Positions 57,461 through 64,000 of a stretch of 64,000 nucleotides of DNA are shown here, piece by piece. Positions within the stretch are counted from its first letter, which is position 1, and each line of letters opens with the position of its first letter. Under the pieces are notes generated by a model that was given only the letters and a program-made list of their open reading frames with translations, did not search any database and had not been told where the DNA came from. The stretch is taken from the NCBI GenBank assembly GCA_032988165.1, contig JANTQF010000002.1, forward strand, positions 186,001 to 250,000, read 5' to 3'. The translations under genes and the position numbers were made by a program. Source of the DNA: Emmonsiellopsis sp. PD_33 (lineage: Eukaryota > Ascomycota > Eurotiomycetes > Onygenales > Ajellomycetaceae).

Positions 57461-60400
57461 ACAAGAAACCACTTATTTTAATATAAATTATAATAGTGTT
57501 TGAAGACATTAGAATCAACTTACTCATAAAGTATCTCTATGACAGTTAGTAGTAATTTTTAAGAAATAGAAAATCTAGAGGCCTATTATATCTTATACTT
57601 AATAGCATGAATTTTAATCAGCAGAGAAATTTCTTCAGCTAGTTTTTTATAATTACTAAAGTTTCATACTAACACTTTCTTCTATCTGAGTAAGATCTCA
57701 GTCAGTAGCTTACATTCCTATAGTGTCAAAATTGATCTAATTCAAAGCTTTTTTATTCTATCAGGTGTGAGGCAAGAGCTGCACAGGCAATCTGAGAAAT
57801 AGAGCATAATTAGATAGTCATAAGGTGAAGGTAGATTCTTTACAGGTTTAATGTTATTCTAATATTATTTCTAATAGATCTTCTTCCATCAATCTATTCT
57901 ATTAGGAGTTCCTTCATCTATTATTAGTGTGTTGAGGGGCTGAATCTTATCCATTTTTTACTTGTATAATATGATAACAATTAGATGATGAGATTAAGGG
58001 GAGGACTCAGTAGAATTATAGAGAGAAAGGTTATACAGTTAGATGCTATAAACTCAATGAATTTCAGAGATAGAGTGCTGCAGGAAAGAAAATATAGCAT
58101 GTAAAGATAACTGAAAGCACTATCATAAAATAGCAGGAATATATGATAGAGATTTCTAAGGTAATTAAGTAGTAGTCTCTAATTAGGTGGAGAAATTTAT
58201 CAGCCCTGAGTCAGAAAATCATGATTAGCTGAATTTCCTTTTATTACTCTTATATAGTAGAATTTCTACTCTATCATCTGCTATACTAATATAGCTGACT
58301 CTAACTTCATCTCTTTACTCATTACTATCATTATAAAGATCAGTTGGACTTAGCACTTCTAGTTTAAAGATTGATGCTTGCCATGAAGATCATCTAGCTA
58401 CCTATTACTATAATCTTCTGAAGAATAGCTGAGAAAGGAGACTTGATTGATTTTATTATTTAGATTAAAAATGGTGATAGTGATACTACCCATATTATCT
58501 ATTTATTACACTAATTAAGTCATATTTTCATAAAGATGGTCTAGAATGCACTTATAGGAACTACACTCTAAAATGAAGAAGATTTAAAATACAGCTATGA
58601 ATTCAATATGAATTAAAATATTCTTATAAATTTTAATGATATCACTGTGTTAATTATTAGTACTAAGAATTAGCTTGAGAGCATCTTTCTAAATGATTAA
58701 GTTAAGGCTCAAGATAGTACTCTTTACTATGCAGTTGATTTCTGCCCTATTATTAAATATAACTTCAATTTGCTCCTTTTTGATACCCACAGAAAACTTG
58801 ATATAGTCAATGAATATTAGATTTCATTAAAAATTATATTTCAAAACATGGTAGAAGAGCTGAATGAAGGAGACTCTAGCAGATTCTTTCTTAATCATAT
58901 ATTACTGAACTTTAGCTGGAAGATTCTAAAAGAATATTTACTATAGCTAAGTAAAGTAGGTTATAATATTCTTAAGCTGAATTCCTGTGATCTCTTGATA
59001 CATAATTTTCTTAAAGACAGTCTGAGTTATAATAGCACAGTTTTCCTTGTCCTTCATTTTAATAGAGAGTTTGAGTCCTTTAGATTTTCTGAAACAGTAG
59101 AGAATAGTTTTCTTCTGAATTGCAAGCACTTCAGCTATCTCAGTATCAGGTATAATCTCATTAATCAGCTGAGTTAGCATTTCTTCCTGTAGCTGGCCAT
59201 CATGAAGGGTTTATAAATCATTAGGATTAAATGAAGGTAAGATAATATTCTTAGTAAATAAAATTAATTTTTAAGAGCTATCTGAATAGTAGCTGACCCT
59301 TCAAGAGTGAGTGGAAGATAGGGCTTTCTTCTTTTCAATTTAGTTAGAGAGTGTAGATTAATTCTTATCAGCAGCTAACCTCTTACTCTTATTATTTCTA
59401 GTAGTAGTCTGAGCAACTATCATACTAGTAACCTCTTTTATCTCACTATCTGAGTTATTTTCTTCTATACTACTTTTAAATCCAACATCACATATGCTAA
59501 TAAAATTAACTACTAGTAATAAGCTACTATTAGAGGAAATAAGGATGCTACTATCATTGCAGAGTTTCACTACTATTAAAATAATGAGAGGTATAAATCT
59601 CTACTCAAAAGTATACTTAATAATAATAATATACAGTTCATACTAATTCACATTGATCTTCAGGCCATATTGCATTATATATTCATCAAAGTATTTACCC
59701 ATTCTATTTCAATGGATCTTTCCCTAGTTAATTAATTTATTAATTCAGAGACATTATGAGAGCATGTGAGTTGAGTCATTATAATCTCAGCAGGCATGAG
59801 AAGGGCAATCATATTGTGATATACTACTAGATTAAGATTAATATGAGCTGCTAGGGCCACACTGCATCTCATAATAGGAAACATTTATAAGATCTCAAGT
59901 AGGATTAATAGATTCCTAGTTGGTGAGAACATATGGCATTACAACTAGCTATTATATATTTTCCTACTACTGAAATTCTATAATAGCTAGTAACAGCACA
60001 TCCATCTAATTAATAAGAGATTCAAGTAAGCTATCATTCAAATTTCTTAAAGCTAGATCAGAAGAAGTAGGTGATGTAGAGGGAGCTATATGAGATCTTA
60101 GTATAGTTAGAGTAGATAAATTGAAAATAGACTGAGTAGGAGGCAGCTGAGTAAACAGCATTATATAAGAATCTAAATTAAATGTGATCATTCAAGTCAT
60201 CTTTTCTTTAACTTCCTGAGATTCAGCTGTAGCTTCACAAACCTTCAAAATCTTCCACTCAGATGGGTTATTTTAATTAAACCTAGCTTTATAAAAAGCC
60301 TTCTCATAAACCTCATCAGGTAGGCCTCATAAGAATAACTAGCAAGCAAGAGATTCCTGAATCCTGGATTTCATTTCAGCTAATTAGTAGCTCAGTAATG

Positions 60401-60936
60401 ATATAGAATTAGCAGTAGAAAGTGAGAATATCTCAGCTAAAAGATCATTTAAAATTAGATAGAGCATTCAGATAAATCTAATTATACATCTACTAATAAG
60501 TATTATTCTATTAGAACTCTAACATCAACTTAGTCTTAATTTTAGTCTAGGTTTGTAGATCCTTCATCAGTCAATTCACATGATCTTGTAGTTCTATAAA
60601 GTAATAATTGTATAACATTATTAAGGTTTTATTTTTAGAAACATGATGCAGCTTTAGCATAGTATCAAACTGATTGATAAACTGAGTAACATCTTTCCTA
60701 TTAAAAGAGAAGACTCCAAGAGATCTAGAAATCAATATGAACATAATAAGCTACTAATAAATTATTTTACTTTCAGGAGGCAAGGCATTACTAGGCATAG
60801 GCAGGCCTGATGAGAAATTAATAGAGCTGAATATCTTCTTACTATTAATCTTAATTTTTAGTGGTAGAGCTGATGCTTTTCCTGACTGAGTTTAATAATA
60901 TGCAATGAAATTCAACTGAGTGTGCTTAGAAGGCAT
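57461..60936 (-). pseudogene. M2 gag and protease region, degraded
   Basis: Gag starts at an ATG at 60936 (MPSKHTQLNFIAYYQ). Near 60760-60600 it reads FNRKDVTQFINQFDTMLKLH, the matrix/capsid start seen in related fungal gypsy Gags (FxGxxVTxFLxxF). Readable pieces at 60191-60006 and 59570-59358, then at 59180-58947 (INEIIPDTEIAEVLAI, KSKGLKLSIKMKDKEN, QEITGIQLKNIITYF). The last should lie around the Gag-protease junction, but I see no clear D-S/T-G or zinc knuckle, so domain limits are unknown. Stops mainly TAG, TAA and TGA. Flows into RT below 57460. Confidence 0.65.
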
Positions 60937-61368
60937 ATATTGATAGAGAAATGAATAGATAAGTAGCTCTCATTCATAAATGAGAAATAGGTTAATAATA
61001 ATAATAATATCTATGTCTTTTTATAAGTAAAGATTTAGAAACTTAAGGAAGAGAAAGAACTGCAAGATCTACTGCAGATTTTTCTTCTCATTAGAGTCTA
61101 TATTTATTGAGGAATGACTTGATGAATTCAATAGTTTAATGAGTTCATTCTTTGAAGTTTTCTTCTGATAATAGTATTATTAGTATAGCCACAAGACTGC
61201 AGGCTCACTTCAACCAAATGAGCCTATCATAAGTTGAAATAAGAGAATTGCATTGAGTAATATACTTAACAAAAGAAAAGGAAAAAGGGGAAAGGAACTT
61301 AGCATAGTTATTTATATTAATACTGCTATTTATTCATCCATTCATGATTTCCAATCATATATATTAAT
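60937..61368. other. M2 5' untranslated leader
   Basis: Between Gag start and 5' LTR. Contains an AAAAGGAAAAAGGGGAAAGG tract near 61270-61293. No primer-binding site starting TGG directly at the LTR edge is recognisable. Confidence 0.55.
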
Positions 61369-61686
61369 AAAGTAGAGACAGGGTATGCATATCAAGCAGC
61401 ACTGAATAAAGCAGCAGCAAACATAAGAAAAGAATTGATATTAATATCAAAATGAAGGAATGTATTGATAATCTATAGTATAAAATAATATAATAATAGA
61501 ATGATAAGGCAACATACAAAAGAAATAAAAAATCTATCTCAAAGAAGCATATACATGTATGAGAAATCCACAGATGAATAGATGAGATCTTACTACAAAA
61601 GAAAAATATCTATCTTTATGGCTGCACTTGGTAGTGAAAAGCCTTGGCAAAAAATTGATCTGACCTGATAGTGAATCCTCACCACA
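61369..61686 (-). repeat. M2 5' LTR
   Basis: 318 bp, same sequence as 40453-40770 with scattered transitions. Followed by CTATT, the other half of the M2 duplication. Confidence 0.87.
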
Positions 61687-61691
61687 CTATT

Positions 61692-61759
61692 TTAATTATA
61701 TTATTTTAAATAATAATTAATATCTACATCTCTAATTAATATATTATTTATATAGTTCT
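61692..61759. other. right flank of M2, AT-only segment
   Basis: Sixty-odd bases, nearly all A and T, continuing the pre-M2 locus seen at 39687-40452. The last five bases GTTCT should be the G6 target duplication; its partner lies beyond the window. Confidence 0.5.
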
Positions 61760-62078
61760 TGTAATGTCCAGCATTGAATATAAAGGCTTTTGAATTCAAA
61801 AAGGCAGACTATGAGTTGTTGAACAGTGTGATGGGAATAGACAGGTAAAAATGTATGTATATTTTAAATATAGGGGTCATATAGTAATAGGACTATTTGC
61901 TGGTTCTTTTCATAAGAAACCTGCACAGCATATATATCAATAGCTAGCTACTAAGTGTGCACCACATGCACATTGCCAGGCACACTGTCAGGCACATTGC
62001 TGAGCCCAAGGTCTGAGATCTGAGGTCTAAGGGCACAGTTAATCTATATGTGACATGTGGTCTTCTTTGTGTGTTACA
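61760..62078 (-). repeat. G6 3' LTR
   Basis: 319 bp, TGTAATGTCCAGC to GTGTTACA on the plus strand; ends unmutated. Confidence 0.93.
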
Positions 62079-62890
62079 ACTACCCCCCCCTTTAGGAGCT
62101 GGCCTCCAGCAGATTCATGGATTTTCCATGTTGTAGCCAAAGAATCAGGCTAATATGCAATGCATATTGTAGAAGATTTAGGTTATTTCACATTGTAGAA
62201 GGTTCAGGCTATTACACTTAATAGAAGGTTTAGACTGTTGCAGTTAGATAGTTTCATATTCTACAGGCTAATCATGTTATAGAAATCAGTGATTTCATTA
62301 CCAGGTAATTTAGCATATAGCACAGTTAATGTTTGTTTTCCATGATTAGGCACCTAGGTGATAGTGAGTGGGTGATTTAGTATATAACTATGAATATATA
62401 TACTCTCTACTTTACTACATTCTTTCATTTTCTTTATTAAATATTAGTATTATAATTTGATCTACTATCCTACTCATTATTTACTTTAGTATAATATCCT
62501 CTTATCTGAGCATCTATGATGTCTTCCACTAATTTATGAATGCTTTACACACTAGTTGCACTTTATTTTTAAATTACCCAGCCTGAATTTGTATTTACAC
62601 AGTTAGATGATTATTTTGCTTTTCATATGTTACAGCTACATAATATTGTCTGAGTATAATACACTACTTTTCTTTGCTTTTTTCATGTTGTTGAGGTACC
62701 ATGTTATAGAAATTGCTAATAAATGTATTTTGATAGTCTAAAATAAAAAATATCAATTTGAAATAGCCCCCTAAACTCTCACATTATCACATATGTGCAG
62801 AGAGCATGTGCTATTAGACTCTCTCTTCTCTCCTAACTTTCTTGTAGGGCTAATTACCCCTCTATGTAGTACTTTCTCATTCTAAGGTTC
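62079..62890. other. G6 3' non-coding region
   Basis: Same region as in G1 and G2, with the GTAGAAGATTTAGG / GTAGAAGGTTCAGG motif series (62168-62230). Candidate promoter region of the antisense gene. Confidence 0.55.
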
Positions 62891-63700
62891 TCAAACTCCA
62901 TTGCACCCCTCCTCAGTCATACTCTCTTACTATAGAGATTCCTCTTTTATCTTCTCTTATAACCTCTCTTCTATATGTACTCCTACATCATCTTCTATTA
63001 CTACTACCTCTCTCTGCACACTCAGTCATCTGCCTGCCTCTATACCTCCTACTACCCCAGTCTGTTCTGCTCCTATTCTCACTGCCCTGACACCTACTAC
63101 CTAGTTGGCCAGAGATTTTGTGCAGCTCACCATACAGGCCCTGGAGGATAATGGTGACAACAAGGACAAGGATGAGAATAAGGAGGATAAGAATGAGAAT
63201 GATGATGATGATGATGATAATGAGAAGACTGAGAAGAAGGAGAATAAGTGCTAAAAGAGGTCTACTGAGAGCCTGCACTTATTAAAATAGTGCAGGGAGT
63301 ATGTCTACTATTTAATTATTAAGGCTGATGTGGAGGTATTTTATTACCCTTCTAAGAGTCTGCATGTGACTCACTGTTCTTGATGTATGTAGTACCATTA
63401 TCACTGTGAGATAATGAGTTTTCCTATAATTTAATTTGAAAAAAACTGATTGCTAACTGCACTGTAGGTTCCCATTAATGCATATGTAGATACTATAGAG
63501 TTAATTGATGCAGCTAAGTAATTAAATCACTTTAAGAACCTATTAGATAAGCCTGAGTATATTAATGTAATATAGCTGCTTCTTAGGATTCAGTAGTGAT
63601 AGAGTCAAGCAGCCATTCAATATAAGGAAGTGTTGGAGGAGGTAGAGAGGTTATTTAATATTACTCTGATTCTTTATGTAAGTATAATTATTTTGTCTTG
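62891..63700 (+). pseudogene. family G antisense accessory gene (G6)
   Basis: Ser/Thr-rich N-terminus (62901-63104 open), then ARDFVQLTIQALEDNGDN (63110-63165), an Asp/Asn/Lys tract with (GAT)n (63165-63250) and a Cys cluster from about 63290 (CREYVYY: second Cys now Tyr). An intron of about 55 bp at about 63413-63468 ends CACTGTAG, with the 5' site mutated to AATGAG. Then VPINAYVDTIELIDAA and KVLEEVERLFN-like text to about 63680. Compared with G2 it shows which positions are constant: the MQLT/VQLT block, the Cys cluster and the VPxNxYVD start of exon 2. Confidence 0.62.
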
Positions 63701-63879
63701 ATGCACTTGATTGATTCTGACTTTGGTGGAAATAGCCTGCCCCCCTGGGCTAGATGTGGTGTGCACTTTAAGTTTTCTCTAGTGTTTTTCAGTTGTTTTT
63801 TGTCTGCTGTACCCCTCAGGGCTTTTAATATTAGTATAAAATAATGAGATTTGATTTTTAGGAACTTATCCTTCCTCTT

Positions 63880-64000
63880 CTCCTCTTTCTATATATAGGT
63901 TAGTTATCACTTGAGTTAACAGCACTTCAGCTTTATCATCTTGTGACTAAACTACACATTGAACTTATCAACCAGATTCTATACATTCTTAAGGTTTTTT
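63880..64000 (-). pseudogene. G6 pol end (chromodomain C-terminus)
   Basis: Same sequence as 13470-13590 in G1 and 34000-34120 in G2. Encodes the last residues of the family G chromodomain on the minus strand; the rest is outside the window. Confidence 0.82.

Larger units (their letters stand above)
40453..61686 (-). mobile_element. M2: complete family M Ty3/gypsy element with two G insertions
   Basis: LTRs 40453-40770 (3') and 61369-61686 (5'), 318 bp each. Target duplication CTATT at 40448-40452 and 61687-61691. Without G3 and the solo LTR, and one copy of each duplication, it measures about 11.4 kb, long for a fungal Ty3/gypsy. Minus-strand order: 5' LTR, Gag, protease region, RT, RNase H, integrase with C-terminal GPY-type domain, an extra 2.7-kb ORF region, a long T-rich 3' region, polypurine tract, 3' LTR. 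Confidence 0.87.
61760..64000 (-). mobile_element. G6: 3' part of a family G element (continues beyond right edge)
   Basis: 3' LTR 61760-62078, polypurine tract complement ACTACCCCCCCCTTTAGG (62079-62096), antisense gene and the chromodomain end of pol at 63890-64000. Colinear with G1 and G2. Confidence 0.92.

Noticed and set aside
61240..61300. AAAAGGGGAAAGG tract as the polypurine tract of another element
   Set aside because: It lies in the leader just inside the M2 5' LTR, and no LTR starts beside it.

Overview
The window reads as repeat-rich, gene-poor DNA from a filamentous fungus, most likely an ascomycete. The evidence is a chromodomain-bearing Ty3/gypsy family, a Tad-like LINE ending in an (AAT)n tail, a Fot1/pogo transposon, a hAT transposon with short GT-AG introns, and mutation of the repeat-induced point mutation (RIP) type. 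The DNA is very AT-rich and almost free of CG dinucleotides. Nearly every transposon frame is broken by TGA or TAG codons where relatives have Arg, Gln or Trp. LTR pairs differ mainly as TG versus CA at the same site, as expected when both strands of an ancestral CG decayed separately. CpG-biased repeat mutation and GC-poor isochores would suit an Onygenales-like genome, but that placement is only a guess. I see no intact host gene, tRNA or rRNA.

Layout. 1-3487: 5' part of a minus-strand Ty3/gypsy element (family H; runs off the left edge), inserted into an integrase fragment of family M (3488-4394). 4395-9090: uncharacterised AT-rich DNA with two unknown degenerate frames and an 87-bp tandem repeat. 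9091-26056: a LINE split by a 13.1-kb gypsy element G1 (11342-24463, duplication TCTAC); G1 itself holds a 5.6-kb hAT element (16198-21789). 26057-28576: 3' part of family M copy M1. 28577-30561: 5' part of G4. 30562-39686: 3' part of plus-strand G5, whose LTR was split by complete G2 (31875-39387, ACTAC). 39687-40447: unassigned DNA. 40453-61686: complete family M copy M2 (CTATT), interrupted by complete G3 (41783-51284, AAAAT) and by a solo G LTR (56634-56952, TATAC). G3 carries a pogo element (46980-48961, TA). 61760-64000: 3' part of G6, running off the right edge.

The target-site duplications and the sister copies give a relative order: M2 before G3 before pogo; LINE before G1 before hAT; G5 before G2; G5 before G4 before M1. 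The pogo element is the only segment that keeps many CG dinucleotides.

Three features are unexpected. Family G carries, antisense and tail-to-tail with pol, a spliced accessory gene encoding a Ser/Thr-rich, Asp/Lys-rich, cysteine-cluster protein, seen in five copies. Family M carries about 2.7 kb of apparently coding sequence of unknown function after the integrase. The hAT element carries two additional gene-like frames besides its transposase.
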